Of a stretch of DNA of 64,000 nucleotides, positions 17,210 to 26,695 are shown piece after piece (within the stretch, counting starts at the first letter, position 1; each line of letters starts with the position of its first letter). Where the stretch lies: contig NZ_CP093379.1 in NCBI RefSeq assembly GCF_022655595.1, positions 740,501 through 804,500 of the forward strand, written 5' to 3'. The position numbers and the translations under genes were made by a program. This DNA is from Ignatzschineria rhizosphaerae (GTDB lineage: Bacteria; Pseudomonadota; Gammaproteobacteria; Cardiobacteriales; Wohlfahrtiimonadaceae). The notes beneath the pieces are model-generated. The model did not search any database and was not told where the DNA came from. It saw only the letters and a list, made by a program, of their open reading frames with translations.

Positions 17210-18015
17210 TGAGTCGTTATCAACAATTATTTAATCGTTTATCTGCTCAAAATGAGGGTGCGTTTGTTCCTTTTGTGGTGTTAGGCGATCCTACTTATGA
17301 GCTCTCTAAGCAGATCTTAATCACGTTAATTGAGTCAGGCGCTGATGCGTTGGAAGTGAGTATTCCTTTTTCAGATCCGCTCGCTGATGGTCCTGAAATT
17401 CAAGGCGCGGTGCTTCGTGCTATTGGTAATGGCATGAGTGTGGAGAAATCTTTCACTCTTTTAAAAGAGATTCGTGACTTGTATCCAGAAGTGCCGATTG
17501 GTTTATTGATGTATGCAAACTTAATTCATGCAGCAGGGATTGATCAGTTTTATGCAAAATGTGCAAAGGCGGGGGTTGATTCAGTTTTAGTGGCTGATGT
17601 CCCGCTTCGTGAATCTGCAGATTTTAAAAAGGCGGCAACAGCTCATAATATTGCGCCAATTTTTATCTGTCCACCAGATGCAACCGATGAGACTTTTAGC
17701 GGCATCGCTAAAGAGGGAGAAGGCTATACATATCTTGTGTCTCGCGCAGGCGTTACTGGTGTTGCACAAAGATTAGAAAATGATTCTCTAGAGGATAATA
17801 TCGCAAAACTCAAAGCAGTAGGCGCGCCGCCCATCGTACAAGGATTTGGAATTTCCTCTCCTGAGCAAGCAAAGCATTATCTTGATCATGGGGTTGCAGG
17901 TGTGATTAGTGGTTCTGCCGTAACGCAGATTATTCGGGAGAATCTCACAGATGAATCTGCACTTTTAGAAAAACTTGGGGCATTTATTCAGTCGATGAAA
18001 GCTGCAACAAAATAA
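17209..18015 (+). CDS. trpA: Tryptophan synthase alpha chain
   Basis: Cleaves indole-glycerol phosphate to indole and glyceraldehyde 3-phosphate, passing indole to TrpB. The 268-residue TIM barrel has FVVLGDPTYE near the N-terminus with the catalytic glutamate, and SIPFSDPLADGPEIQ (about 46-60) with the catalytic aspartate. The phosphate-binding VSRAGVTG and GFGISSPEQAK are also present. AAGGAGAACGC lies before the start. It is the last gene of the trp operon and is followed by a strong terminator. Confidence 0.98.
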   Translation: MSRYQQLFNRLSAQNEGAFVPFVVLGDPTYELSKQILITLIESGADALEVSIPFSDPLADGPEIQGAVLRAIGNGMSVEKSFTLLKEIRDLYPEVPIGLLMYANLIHAAGIDQFYAKCAKAGVDSVLVADVPLRESADFKKAATAHNIAPIFICPPDATDETFSGIAKEGEGYTYLVSRAGVTGVAQRLENDSLEDNIAKLKAVGAPPIVQGFGISSPEQAKHYLDHGVAGVISGSAVTQIIRENLTDESALLEKLGAFIQSMKAATK

Positions 18016-18081
18016 GACTACTTTAGTCATCAAGAAGCGCTCCTATTTAGCGCTCACTATTTGATTAAAAGAGTAATATCG

Positions 18082-18113
18082 GCGCGTTAATAGATGATTA
18101 ACGCGCTTTTTTT
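18082..18113 (+). terminator. trp operon terminator
   Basis: GCGCGTTAAT and ATTAACGCGC are perfect 10-bp arms around a 5-base loop, followed by seven T. Confidence 0.92.
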
Positions 18114-18142
18114 ATAGGGGGATCATTTCCCTGTTTTAAAGT

Positions 18143-18298
18143 TATAGTGAAGTCGGTTTAAAAGAAACTGAATTAGATTCTCGGCGCATCTGTTATAAGA
18201 AACGCAAGAGTCGTTCTATCCAGCATCGTGCAAGTGGCTTAGTGCTCATGCCGGACGGTTTTCTTTTAAAGCAGTATTGCTTAAATGGAATCGACTAT
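18143..18298 (+). mobile_element. MITE-like inverted-repeat element, copy A
   Basis: A non-coding unit of about 156 bp. Its left end, TATAGTGAAGTCGGTTTAA, is matched by an inverted, more diverged right end (TTAAATGGAATCGACTAT). The middle carries TCGGCGCAT ... TAAGAAACGCAAGAGTCG and TTCTATCC-GCATCGTGCAAGTG, shared with copies B and C. There is no transposase. The end sequence TATAGT...ATT is reminiscent of Neisseria Correia-type elements, but that link is inference. Confidence 0.7.
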
Positions 18299-18496
18299 CG
18301 CTCAAATTTAGGAGGTACTTCTTTATGTTTTCTAGAAATAGAGGGGAAAGTATGATGAAGGAGTATAAAAAGAGGAGATTCATCAAGTTTTGCCCTCTGC
18401 TGAGCTAACATTAAAAAAAAATTTGTCGTATAATCTAGGGCAGAAGATTTTGTGATAACAAAAGATGTTTTAGAGATTATCGGATAAGGGATACAA

Positions 18497-18718
18497 ATGC
18501 ATAGATTTATCTATTTAATTTACGCGGGGTTAGTGATTGCGCTGGTTTATATGGTGGTGATGCCCTTTGTTCTTCTGCACGATGATAAAACAGAAGAGGT
18601 TGGAGAGGTTTCTTACTATATTCCTGAAGAGGGCTTACAATCTCATTATCATAAAGAGGTGGAGATGACGAAAGGAAAATACTCATCAAGACCTGGAACA
18701 TCTGATGAATCCCAATAA
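18497..18718 (+). CDS. Small single-span membrane protein, unknown function
   Basis: A 73-residue protein with one N-terminal hydrophobic helix (about residues 5-27) and a charged tail. AAGGGA lies seven bases before the ATG, TATAAT at 18429-18434 is a possible -10 box, and a terminator follows, so it looks like an independent gene. No family is recognised. Confidence 0.55.
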   Translation: MHRFIYLIYAGLVIALVYMVVMPFVLLHDDKTEEVGEVSYYIPEEGLQSHYHKEVEMTKGKYSSRPGTSDESQ

Positions 18719-18737
18719 TCTCAAGGGATTATAGGAT

Positions 18738-18769
18738 AAATATCACTATCGATAGATGGTGATATTTTT
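18738..18769 (+). terminator. Terminator after the small membrane protein gene
   Basis: AAATATCAC and GTGATATTT form a 9-bp stem followed by TTT, 20 bases after the stop codon. Confidence 0.75.
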
Positions 18770-19044
18770 GTATCTGCAGGAATTATTTTAGATGATTTCT
18801 CAAGGAATGAGTATCTGTATTGAAGATGTAATGAACAAAGCGCATCAATGATATATGTTAATTTCATTAAAATATTTTATAGATAACCTTGTGATAAAGC
18901 GTGCTTTTAGCCTCTGTTTCGGTCATGATGATAAAGATTCTATTTAAAAAATACGTCAATATTGATGATTGAAATAGGAATAAGCAGATGCAATCACGAG
19001 GGATATGAAAAAATATCAAATGATAAAAAGATAAGGAGAGCATC

Positions 19045-19590
19045 ATGTTAAGACCCGATCATACTGTATTAGTACTTGTCGACGTCCAAGAGCGTTTATT
19101 ACCAGTGATGGATAAAAACGAGGCGCTCTTAAAGAATTTAGAAGTGTTAGTAAAAGGCGCATTAGCGTTAGGACTTCCTATTGTCTGGTTAGAGCAATAT
19201 CCTAAAGGTTTAGGCAAAACGGTTGAACCATTAAAATCTCTACTTGAAGCACAAGGTTTAGCGCCTATTGAAAAGATGACTTTTAGCGGTGTTCCACATC
19301 CTGAGTTTCAAAAAGTGTTAGAAAAATATGATCATGCGCACTTTTTAGTGGCCGGCATAGAAACACACGTTTGTGTTTATCAAACCGTCAGAGATCTTTT
19401 AGATGAAGATTATGATGTTGAAGTCGTTTCAGATGCGGTTTCATCACGAGTAGAAGCAAATACCGAGCTTGGGCTCAATAAGATGATTCAGTTAGGGGCA
19501 ACATTAACTAGTACTGAAATGTGTCTTTTTGAGCTACTTGAAAGTGCTGAGAATCCGCAATTTAAGACGATTAGTAAATTAATTAAATAG
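19045..19590 (+). CDS. Isochorismatase-family cysteine hydrolase
   Basis: A 181-residue cysteine hydrolase. The likely Asp-Lys-Cys triad is the Asp in LVLVDVQERLLP (about residue 13), the Lys near EKMTFSG (about 78) and the Cys in AGIETHVCVYQT (about 112). The conserved cis-peptide region precedes the cysteine. Family members hydrolyse isochorismate, nicotinamide or other small amides; this one lacks the extra residues that would assign it to PncA or EntB, so the substrate is unknown. AAGGAGAG precedes the ATG. It stands alone between terminators. Confidence 0.88.
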   Translation: MLRPDHTVLVLVDVQERLLPVMDKNEALLKNLEVLVKGALALGLPIVWLEQYPKGLGKTVEPLKSLLEAQGLAPIEKMTFSGVPHPEFQKVLEKYDHAHFLVAGIETHVCVYQTVRDLLDEDYDVEVVSDAVSSRVEANTELGLNKMIQLGATLTSTEMCLFELLESAENPQFKTISKLIK

Positions 19591-19702
19591 GGATTGTCCT
19601 GTAACGAGTATCGCATTATGGTTAATCCCATAAAAAACGGATTAAATCATGTTTATAAAAAAAGAGATTTATCAATTTTGGGAAATCTCTTTAATGATGA
19701 AT

Positions 19703-19738
19703 AATTCCAGCATGCTGCGAAATAGCTGCTGGAATTTT
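19703..19738 (+). terminator. Terminator after the isochorismatase-family gene
   Basis: AATTCCAGCA and TGCTGGAATT are perfect 10-bp arms with a 14-base loop, followed by TTT. A second stem (AAAGAGATTT/AAATCTCTTT, 19661-19692) lies just before it. Confidence 0.75.
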
Positions 19739-19794
19739 ATTACTTAACCATCCAATATCTTTTTTTATGAAAAATTAATGAAGAAGTAGCAGAT

Positions 19795-21642
19795 ATGACA
19801 CAAGAACTTATAATTGTTTTAGTCCTGTTGTTTGCGGCAGTTATTGCCTTTATGATGAATAAGCCTCGCATGGATGTCGTGGCAGTTTGTGCGCTTTTAG
19901 CACTACCATTGACAGGAAGTGTCTCTTTAGAAGAAGCACTAGCAGGCTTTAGTGATAGTAGTGTCATTATTGTAGCGGTCTTCTTTATTATTGGTGATGG
20001 GTTAGTTCGAACTGGCGTTGCCTTTCGGGTGGGGGATTGGCTTGTTAAGCAATCTAAAAATAGTGAGACCCGTCTTATTGTGCTTTTGATGCTCTCTGTG
20101 GCGCTACTTGGTTCAGTGATGAGCTCTACGGGGATTGTTGCAATCTTTATCCCGATTATTATTAGTGTTGCTACCAAGATGAAGGCGGATGTTAGACGCC
20201 TGATGATGCCGCTGAGTTTTGCGGGGCTCATTAGTGGTATGTTAACGCTTGTAGCGACTGCGCCAAACTTAGTTGTTTCTAGTCAATTACAATTAGCAGG
20301 GCATAAAGCTTTTGAATTCTTCTCCTTTACCCCTATTGGATTGATTATTCTCTTTGTGGGCATGTTCTATATGCTCTTTGCTCGCCGCTTTTTAGGGAAA
20401 AAGGCAGATGATCAAAGTGGATCTGGAAAGGTTCGTATTAACTTTGATGATTTAGCCACAGAGTATCAATTAAAAGGACGTAACTATCGTGCACAAGTGG
20501 GAAAAGGTTCGCCATTAATTGGTAAAAGACTCTCTGAGATGAATCTTCGTGGGGGGCATGGCGCAAATATTATTGTCGTAGAACGCCGCTTAAATAGACT
20601 TAAAAACGTGGTGCTTGATGCGGTTCCTGACCGTGTGATTCAAGAGAATGATGTGATGCTCTTTGACTTTTTCTATCCTGAAAAGGTTGAGCTTTTCATG
20701 CAGAAATTTAATCTCGTCTCCCTTCCTTTAATGAGTAGCTACTTTAACGAGCATTCTCGTGAAATTGGAATGGTTGAGGTTACAATTCACCCAGATTCAA
20801 AGCTCATTGATAAAACGGTTCTTGAAAATGCTTTCCGCTCACGTTATGGACTTAATGTAATGGGAATTAAGCGTCAAGGAGAAGTGCTTGAGAATGAACT
20901 CTTAAATGAGAAGTTAAAGCGTGGCGATACATTATTGGTATTTGGAATGTGGCGAGCGATTCGTCAATTGCAAACAATGACCAATGATTTCGTTGTATTA
21001 ACAATCCCTACAGAAATTGATGAAGTTGCGCCTGCGATGGAAAAGGCTCCTTATGCGATTATCGCGCTCTTAATTACCGTTGGATTAATGATTTCTGGTA
21101 TTTTCCCGACAGTATTAGTGGCGATTTTTGGTGCCTTACTGATGGGGGCTTGTGGCTGTATTACGATGGATAGTGCTTATAAGTCGATCCATTGGCAAAG
21201 TATCATCTTAATTGTTGGGATGTTCCCCTTTGCGGTTGCCTTGCAAAATACAGGTGGAGTCGATCTTGCTGTAAAATATCTCTTAGAAGCAAGTGGTGGT
21301 GCAAGCCCTCGCGTGATTTTAGCAATGATCTTTGGCTTTACGGCAATGATCGGGCTGTTTATCTCTAATACCGCAACCGCTGTTTTACTGGCGCCGATTG
21401 CTATTCAAACGGCTAATGTACTTGGTGTTTCGCCTTATCCATTTGCAATGGCGGTAGCAATTGCCGCATCGGCAGCCTTTATGACGCCAGTCTCTTCGCC
21501 GGTTAATACGCTCGTTGTTGCGCCGGGTAAGTATAGCTTTAGTGACTTTGTGAAGATCGGTGTACCATTTGTCTTTATCGTGATGGCGATTGCCGTGATC
21601 TTTATTCCGATGCTATTTCCGATGGAGATTGTGAAACCATAA
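19795..21642 (+). CDS. SLC13-family permease with two RCK_C (TrkA-C) domains
   Basis: A 615-residue inner-membrane transporter. Membrane helices occupy about 1-200 and 405-610. Between them lie two TrkA-C regulatory domains (about 215-300 and 315-395), each with the PLIGKRLSEMNLR / KLIDKTVLENAFR-type opening. SSTGIVAIFIPI in the first half and SNTATAVLLAPI in the second are the paired substrate and sodium loops of the DASS fold. Such proteins carry dicarboxylates, sulfate or related anions; the substrate cannot be read from sequence. GAAG lies about ten bases before the ATG. Monocistronic, with a clear terminator. Confidence 0.88.
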   Translation: MTQELIIVLVLLFAAVIAFMMNKPRMDVVAVCALLALPLTGSVSLEEALAGFSDSSVIIVAVFFIIGDGLVRTGVAFRVGDWLVKQSKNSETRLIVLLMLSVALLGSVMSSTGIVAIFIPIIISVATKMKADVRRLMMPLSFAGLISGMLTLVATAPNLVVSSQLQLAGHKAFEFFSFTPIGLIILFVGMFYMLFARRFLGKKADDQSGSGKVRINFDDLATEYQLKGRNYRAQVGKGSPLIGKRLSEMNLRGGHGANIIVVERRLNRLKNVVLDAVPDRVIQENDVMLFDFFYPEKVELFMQKFNLVSLPLMSSYFNEHSREIGMVEVTIHPDSKLIDKTVLENAFRSRYGLNVMGIKRQGEVLENELLNEKLKRGDTLLVFGMWRAIRQLQTMTNDFVVLTIPTEIDEVAPAMEKAPYAIIALLITVGLMISGIFPTVLVAIFGALLMGACGCITMDSAYKSIHWQSIILIVGMFPFAVALQNTGGVDLAVKYLLEASGGASPRVILAMIFGFTAMIGLFISNTATAVLLAPIAIQTANVLGVSPYPFAMAVAIAASAAFMTPVSSPVNTLVVAPGKYSFSDFVKIGVPFVFIVMAIAVIFIPMLFPMEIVKP

Positions 21643-21694
21643 TGTGGGTATTGGCTAAAAGTCGATTGTAACAGTTAAGAATTTAAAAAAAGAG

Positions 21695-21719
21695 AAGGCT
21701 TCCGACAAGGAAGCCTTTT
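21695..21719 (+). terminator. Terminator after the SLC13 permease
   Basis: AAGGCTTCC and GGAAGCCTT with a 5-base loop, followed by TTTT. Confidence 0.9.
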
Positions 21720-21865
21720 GGTTTAAGAAGCATTATTTTAAAAATAAAACGCTATAGCGTATGAATCAAACGACTTGCACGATGCCGGACAGAACGATTC
21801 TTGCGTTTCTCATAACTGATGCGCTGGTAATCTGATTTAGTCTCTTTTAAACTGATTTTACTATA
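21720..21865 (-). mobile_element. MITE-like inverted-repeat element, copy B (one end lost)
   Basis: On the minus strand it begins TATAGTAAAATCAGTTTAAAAG at 21865 and follows copies A and C through GCGCATCAGTTATGAGAAACG and TCCGGCATCGTGCAAGTCG. It still matches CTTCTTAAACC near 21720. The last 13 or so bases, CGAATCGACTATA in copy C, are missing where it meets the permease terminator. Confidence 0.7.
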
Positions 21866-21881
21866 GACCCATTTTATTACG

Positions 21882-22469
21882 TTATTTTTTAGGGCCCGAT
21901 AAACCAAACATAATAAGTTTTAAGATATCTTGGCGTAGGGTGCTTTTATTTTCCCCATAAGCTTCTTGAACAACTTCATTAAACATGAGGTGATCCATGG
22001 TTTTAAGATACTGATGAATCAATACCGTAGGGTAATCGGCATCAATAATTTTTTTCGCCTGTAATTCTGAGAAGAACTGGTCTAGAAAATGATATTTTCG
22101 CTCATGCTGCATCTGAAAGAATTCGATCAGTTCAGGATCTTGGTTTTGGTCAAAATCTTTTAAGACATTGGGGGTGAAAAATTGATTAAGGGCGTTTTCT
22201 TGGTAAGAAAATATCCCTTTAATCACTTCTTCAATATTTTTAGATTCTTCTAAAAGCGTGGCGTAATGAGCGGTTACTCGTTCTTGTTTTTGTAGGAAGA
22301 TATGTTTTAGTAGCGCATTTTTATTTTTGAAATAACGATAAAACGTCACTCGGCTCACTTTAGCTTCATCACATATCTCACTGATAGAGACACGTTGCCA
22401 GCCGTGCTGACTAAAGAGGTTTTCGCTCACTTGTAATATTGTCTGCTCAGTTTTATTAATGGGTTCCAT
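21882..22469 (-). CDS. TetR-family transcriptional regulator
   Basis: A 195-residue regulator with the N-terminal HTH (about residues 8-54, ISEICDEAKVSRVTFYRYFKNK) and a helical ligand-binding domain. The start at 22469 (MEPINKTEQTIL) has GGAA six bases upstream. A longer open frame to 22670 would run through the whole divergent promoter region and is unlikely. It is transcribed away from the TonB-dependent receptor gene; the 200-base gap holds an ATTACA-N5-TGTAAT palindrome and a Fur-like site. It probably controls the siderophore-uptake genes. Confidence 0.88.
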   Translation of the reverse strand: MEPINKTEQTILQVSENLFSQHGWQRVSISEICDEAKVSRVTFYRYFKNKNALLKHIFLQKQERVTAHYATLLEESKNIEEVIKGIFSYQENALNQFFTPNVLKDFDQNQDPELIEFFQMQHERKYHFLDQFFSELQAKKIIDADYPTVLIHQYLKTMDHLMFNEVVQEAYGENKSTLRQDILKLIMFGLSGPKK

Positions 22470-22572
22470 AATCATTTCCAATATTGATTGTGGCTCTATG
22501 GTAGCCGATATTGATAGGTTTTCGTAGAGAAAAAGAGGTAATAGTTTATCTTTATAATGAGTTCTATTTGTT

Positions 22573-22591
22573 AATAAGAATGATTTGCATT
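22573..22591 (+). promoter_or_regulatory. Candidate Fur box before the TonB-dependent receptor
   Basis: AATAAGAATGATTTGCATT matches 14 of 19 positions of the classical Fur consensus (AATGATAATCATTATCATT), 78 bases before the receptor start. Iron repression is expected for such a receptor. Confidence 0.5.
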
Positions 22592-22610
22592 GTATCTTGA
22601 ATTGCATTAT

Positions 22611-22627
22611 ATTACAAAAACTGTAAT
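22611..22627 (+). promoter_or_regulatory. Palindromic operator in the tetR/receptor gap
   Basis: ATTACA-AAAAC-TGTAAT, perfect 6-bp arms with a 5-base centre, lies 42 bases before the receptor start. Size and place suit a TetR dimer. Confidence 0.55.
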
Positions 22628-22668
22628 TTTTAACTAATTTTGTAAACTTGTAATTCAAGGATCTTTTC

Positions 22669-24777
22669 ATGATGACCTCCTGGCATGCTTCATCTCTTAT
22701 TGCTTCTCGTAAAACAGTTTTATCACTAGCTGTGATTAGTGCATTATCGATTCCTTTTTCTCTTTCTGCCGAGGAGCTTGAGAATCTCCCAGAAGAATCG
22801 AGAAATATTGCCTCAAAAGGATCAACTCATGAATTGGGCTCTGTGATTGTTGTGGGGGAAAAGTTAGGGCGCTCGCACTTTGAAACGTCAGCTAGCGCAG
22901 AAGTATTTGATAGCCAGCAGATGCAAGCAGATGCCAATACGCAATCAATGAAGAATCTCTTGAAAGAAGTGGTGGGGGTTGTCGATCTGGGCGGCGGTAA
23001 TGATTTGCCGGCAATTCGTGGTGTTGATGGATCAGGGCCAGCGCAAGGCGCTGTTGCCTTTTTAGCAGGATCTCGTCCTCGTATTAATCTCTTAACAGAT
23101 GGTCGCTCGGCAACTTATAACGAATTTGCGTTTGGAACCCAATCATTATGGGATATGGAACAAGTGGAAGTCTTTAAAGGGCCACAAAGTTTATCGCAAG
23201 GACGAAATGCAATTGCCGGAACGCTGGTAATGAACTCTAAAGATCCAAGCTTTGAGTGGGAAGGAGGCGCGAAACTTCTTTTAGGTAACCAAAAAAGCAG
23301 GCAGGGCGCTTTAATGGTTTCAGGACCTATTATTAAAGATGAACTCGCTTTTCGTTTGAGTGTGGATCGCCAAACTCGTGAAAGCTACGTGAAGCTCATG
23401 CATTATGAGCCTGTTGGTAACCCAAGAGAGATTGAAACCACCACAGCTCGCGCCAAGTTACTCTATATGCCGGCCAATATGCCCGACTTTTTAACCCGTT
23501 TAACGATTAATCATGTGGATGCGAAAACGCCTCAAAATGAAGCATTGTCAGATCCTTTAGCGGCACGATATACACCAGAGCGCCCCATCTTTAAAACAAA
23601 GACCACATCAGGAATTTGGGATGTGGAGTGGGACTTAAATGATCAGGTGAGCTTTGAAAATAAAGTGATCTATACAAAATATCGAAATGATCGTGAAGGG
23701 GCTTATCATGTCAATGGAATTCCGGCGAATGTAAAAGGGCATGAATGGCAAATTGAACCCATTGTTCGCTTTAATGCATTTGATTATAAAGTTAGAGGGA
23801 TGGTTGGGCTTTTCTACTTCACTGGTAAACAAGATGAATATGTTAAGTTGATGAATCAGCATAACTATTTTGATGATCGTACAAAAACAAAAGCGATCTT
23901 TGGAGAAGTCACTTACTCTCCTACTTTAAAATGGGATTTAACCTTTGCCGGTCGCTTTGAAAAAGAGAGTCATAAGCGCCATGGTGGTGCGACAAAATTG
24001 GTGAGTATGAATGTTGATAAGAGCGAGAGTATTTTCCTACCAAAAGTCGATGTGGCTTATCACACCAATGATAATTTAACGACAGGATTTAAAGTAAGCC
24101 GTGGTTATAACCCAGGTGGTGCCGGTGTGACTTTCTCTAACCCATTTGTGGCTTATGAATATGAATCTGAAAAAGTGTGGAGCTATGAGCTTTATAATCG
24201 TTTTCGTACCGATGATCAGCGTTTAGAGCTCTTTACGAACCTTTTTTATAATCAATATAAAGATATGCAGCTACCTTACTATTTAAGTAAGGATTCCGTC
24301 ACTATTCGTAATGCCGATAAGGTCAATACTTATGGGGCAGAAGTGACGGCAAATTATCGTATTACACCGCAGTGGCAAGTAAGTACCGGTATTAGCTTCC
24401 TTAAAACGGATATTAAAAGCTATCCCAATAGTGGAGTTGAGGGCAAGCAGCTTAGCCGCTCACCAAAAGTGACGTTAAATGTGGGAACGCATTATCAAAA
24501 TGGCCCTTGGGATTTGGGGGCAAATGTGCATTGGACGGACAAATATTACTCCACTTACGTCAATGAAGCAGCTGGCAAAATTGATTCTTATACGCAAGTG
24601 AATCTCTATGGGGGATATACCTTTAAATCGGCTTATTTTGATTCCACCAGAATCTCCTTTTATGCCGATAACATCTTTAACTCTAAAGACCCAATCTTTA
24701 TTCCAGCAGGTGAGAGAAGGGAAGCGATTACCCAAAGACCTCGTGCATTTGGAATCTCAGTTGAGATGAAATTTTAA
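22669..24777 (+). CDS. TonB-dependent siderophore receptor
   Basis: A 702-residue outer-membrane receptor. A signal peptide (about residues 1-33, cleaved after FSLSA) is followed by a TonB-box-like IVVGEK and a plug domain (about 65-190; NLLKEVVGVVDLGG, VEVFKGPQSLSQGRNAIAGT). The 22-strand barrel ends in the typical C-terminal phenylalanine (ISVEMKF). It takes up a ferric chelate using TonB energy. The three genes that follow look like a YbtP/YbtQ/YbtX-type inner-membrane import set. AAGGA lies before the start; Fur-like and palindromic sites lie upstream. The particular siderophore is unknown, and no biosynthetic genes are nearby. Confidence 0.93.
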   Translation: MMTSWHASSLIASRKTVLSLAVISALSIPFSLSAEELENLPEESRNIASKGSTHELGSVIVVGEKLGRSHFETSASAEVFDSQQMQADANTQSMKNLLKEVVGVVDLGGGNDLPAIRGVDGSGPAQGAVAFLAGSRPRINLLTDGRSATYNEFAFGTQSLWDMEQVEVFKGPQSLSQGRNAIAGTLVMNSKDPSFEWEGGAKLLLGNQKSRQGALMVSGPIIKDELAFRLSVDRQTRESYVKLMHYEPVGNPREIETTTARAKLLYMPANMPDFLTRLTINHVDAKTPQNEALSDPLAARYTPERPIFKTKTTSGIWDVEWDLNDQVSFENKVIYTKYRNDREGAYHVNGIPANVKGHEWQIEPIVRFNAFDYKVRGMVGLFYFTGKQDEYVKLMNQHNYFDDRTKTKAIFGEVTYSPTLKWDLTFAGRFEKESHKRHGGATKLVSMNVDKSESIFLPKVDVAYHTNDNLTTGFKVSRGYNPGGAGVTFSNPFVAYEYESEKVWSYELYNRFRTDDQRLELFTNLFYNQYKDMQLPYYLSKDSVTIRNADKVNTYGAEVTANYRITPQWQVSTGISFLKTDIKSYPNSGVEGKQLSRSPKVTLNVGTHYQNGPWDLGANVHWTDKYYSTYVNEAAGKIDSYTQVNLYGGYTFKSAYFDSTRISFYADNIFNSKDPIFIPAGERREAITQRPRAFGISVEMKF

Positions 24778-24941
24778 TTAGAAGATGTCATGAAAGATGC
24801 TGTGAGATGCAGCGAAAGATGTCATTGGCATTGCATTAAGATGTTTAGAGATGGGGTGTTAAAAGGCATTTATCTCTAGGCATCTTTGCTGTATTTAACG
24901 AATGCGAAGATTTTAAAGAGAATTTTAAAAGAGAATGAATT

Positions 24942-26675
24942 ATGAGTTTACAACATCAAAAAATTTGTGACCCAATAGCAACAAGACTCAAGCGATCCTC
25001 CTTGATGGCAATGGCAGCACAAGCTATGAAAATGGGACTTTGGCTTATGATGCTTGGGATTATCTGGGTGCTTGCAGATGCCAACTATGGCTATGCTTAT
25101 GCGTTAACCGCAGGTTTATTACTACTATCTATTATCTACTATACGCTTAAAATTAAAGCGCATGATGAGGCGCATTATGGGGCTTTTGAGTTAGAAGAGA
25201 TTTTGCGTAAGCGTTTAGCTGCGAAAATTAGCCAATTGCCAATTGGATATGTCAGAACTATTGGTACAGGTGGTATGGCAAAGATTTTGTTAGATGATGT
25301 CCATGCGCTTCACTCGTATGTCGCAGATGCGCCCCCTTTAAAAGCAGAAGCTTATGCAACGCCGGTACTTATCTTTATTGTGCTCTTTATCTTTAATTGG
25401 CCTTTTGCATTAGCAGTGTTAGCTTTTTGCGCGATTGTCTTTATCACGCTACAGCTTTTAATGCGCCGTGGCCGACAATTTAGAAAACAATATGTCGCAG
25501 CGCTTGCGCAGGTGAACTCTGCGATTATTGAGTATGTACAAGGCATGAGTACCGTACGTGCCTTTGATTCTGGCGATAGCTCATTTGGGCGTTATCATGA
25601 ATCATTAGAGAATTATAATCGCGTGATGCAAGGCTGGCTTGGTAAGATTGGTTTAGGAAATCGCCTTGCAAGAACGCTCTTTTCACCGATTCCATTACAA
25701 GCTTTTTTACTTGTTTTAGGGACAGTTTTTTACTTAAAAGATATGATCGACTTTATGGATCTCTTTCTCTTCTTTTTAGTCGCTGCCGGCATTGTAGAGA
25801 GTATCCATCCTTTCATGGGGCTTCATAGTCTACTTGAGAAATCTCGTGCATCTATTGAGCGTATCTGGGAGCTTGAAGCGATGGAAGGCTTGCCTGAAGT
25901 GAGCGCAGATGAAGCGAAGCTTCCTAGTAATTATAGTATTCGTTATGACAATGTCTCTTTTGCTTATGATGAAGGGAAACCGGTATTAAGTAATGTGAGC
26001 TTTGATGTGCCGGCAAAAAGCTTTACAGCCATTGTCGGAAGCTCAGGTTCTGGTAAAACAACTTTAATTAATCTGCTCCCACGCTTTTGGGATGTCACAG
26101 ATGGGGCAATTTTGATTGGAGATGTGGATATTCGTCACATGAAGCTTGATGAACTGATGAAGCAGTGTTCCTTTGTGTTTCAAGATAGTTTCCTTTTCTC
26201 TTGCTCGATTTTAGATAATATTCGTTACGGTTTAGAAGCGACTGAGGAAGAAGCCATTAATGCCGCAAAGCTTGCCAATATTCATGATTTTATTATGACT
26301 TTGCCGGAAGGATACGATACAAAAATTGGGGAGCGTGGCCAGCTTTTATCGGGCGGACAAAAACAGCGTTTAACGATTGCACGTGCCTTTTTACAAAATC
26401 GCCCAATCCTTGTATTAGATGAACCAACAGCATTTTCGGATGCCAAAAACGAAGCGCTATTAATGGATTCATTTCGTAAACTCATGGTGAATAAAACAGT
26501 CATTATGATTGCGCATCGCCTCTCAACAATTATTGGGGCAGATCAGATCGTTTATCTAAATGAAGGAAAGCTGATCGCAAAGGGCAGTCATGAAACATTG
26601 TTATTAGAGAGTGAAGCTTATCAAAAACTCTGGCGTGATTATCAAGAGACGCAAAACTGGACCATGGCACAGTAA
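24942..26675 (+). CDS. ABC half-transporter, siderophore importer (YbtP/IrtA-like)
   Basis: A 577-residue fusion of a six-helix exporter-fold membrane domain (about 1-310) and an ATPase domain (about 335-577). The ATPase has Walker A VGSSGSGKTT, signature LSGGQKQR, Walker B ILVLDEPTA and the switch histidine in MIAHRLST. The post-Walker-B stretch is FSDAKNE instead of the usual ALD. The following gene encodes a second half-transporter, so the two probably form a heterodimer. Exporter-fold ABC proteins paired in this way behind a TonB receptor and before an MFS gene are typical of YbtPQ-type ferric-siderophore importers. Drug or lipid export is the alternative. Confidence 0.85.
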   Translation: MSLQHQKICDPIATRLKRSSLMAMAAQAMKMGLWLMMLGIIWVLADANYGYAYALTAGLLLLSIIYYTLKIKAHDEAHYGAFELEEILRKRLAAKISQLPIGYVRTIGTGGMAKILLDDVHALHSYVADAPPLKAEAYATPVLIFIVLFIFNWPFALAVLAFCAIVFITLQLLMRRGRQFRKQYVAALAQVNSAIIEYVQGMSTVRAFDSGDSSFGRYHESLENYNRVMQGWLGKIGLGNRLARTLFSPIPLQAFLLVLGTVFYLKDMIDFMDLFLFFLVAAGIVESIHPFMGLHSLLEKSRASIERIWELEAMEGLPEVSADEAKLPSNYSIRYDNVSFAYDEGKPVLSNVSFDVPAKSFTAIVGSSGSGKTTLINLLPRFWDVTDGAILIGDVDIRHMKLDELMKQCSFVFQDSFLFSCSILDNIRYGLEATEEEAINAAKLANIHDFIMTLPEGYDTKIGERGQLLSGGQKQRLTIARAFLQNRPILVLDEPTAFSDAKNEALLMDSFRKLMVNKTVIMIAHRLSTIIGADQIVYLNEGKLIAKGSHETLLLESEAYQKLWRDYQETQNWTMAQ

Positions 26676-26695
26676 GGTAAAAAGGATTATTGATT

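Noticed and set aside
19740-20231. Minus-strand 163-codon frame over the start of the SLC13 permease
   Set aside because: Antisense shadow with low-complexity Ser/Thr/Ile composition; the plus-strand frame is a clear transporter.
22470-22670. N-terminal extension of the TetR regulator by 67 residues
   Set aside because: The extension covers the whole divergent promoter region with its Fur-like site and palindrome and has no TetR-like sequence; the ATG at 22469 has a proper site.
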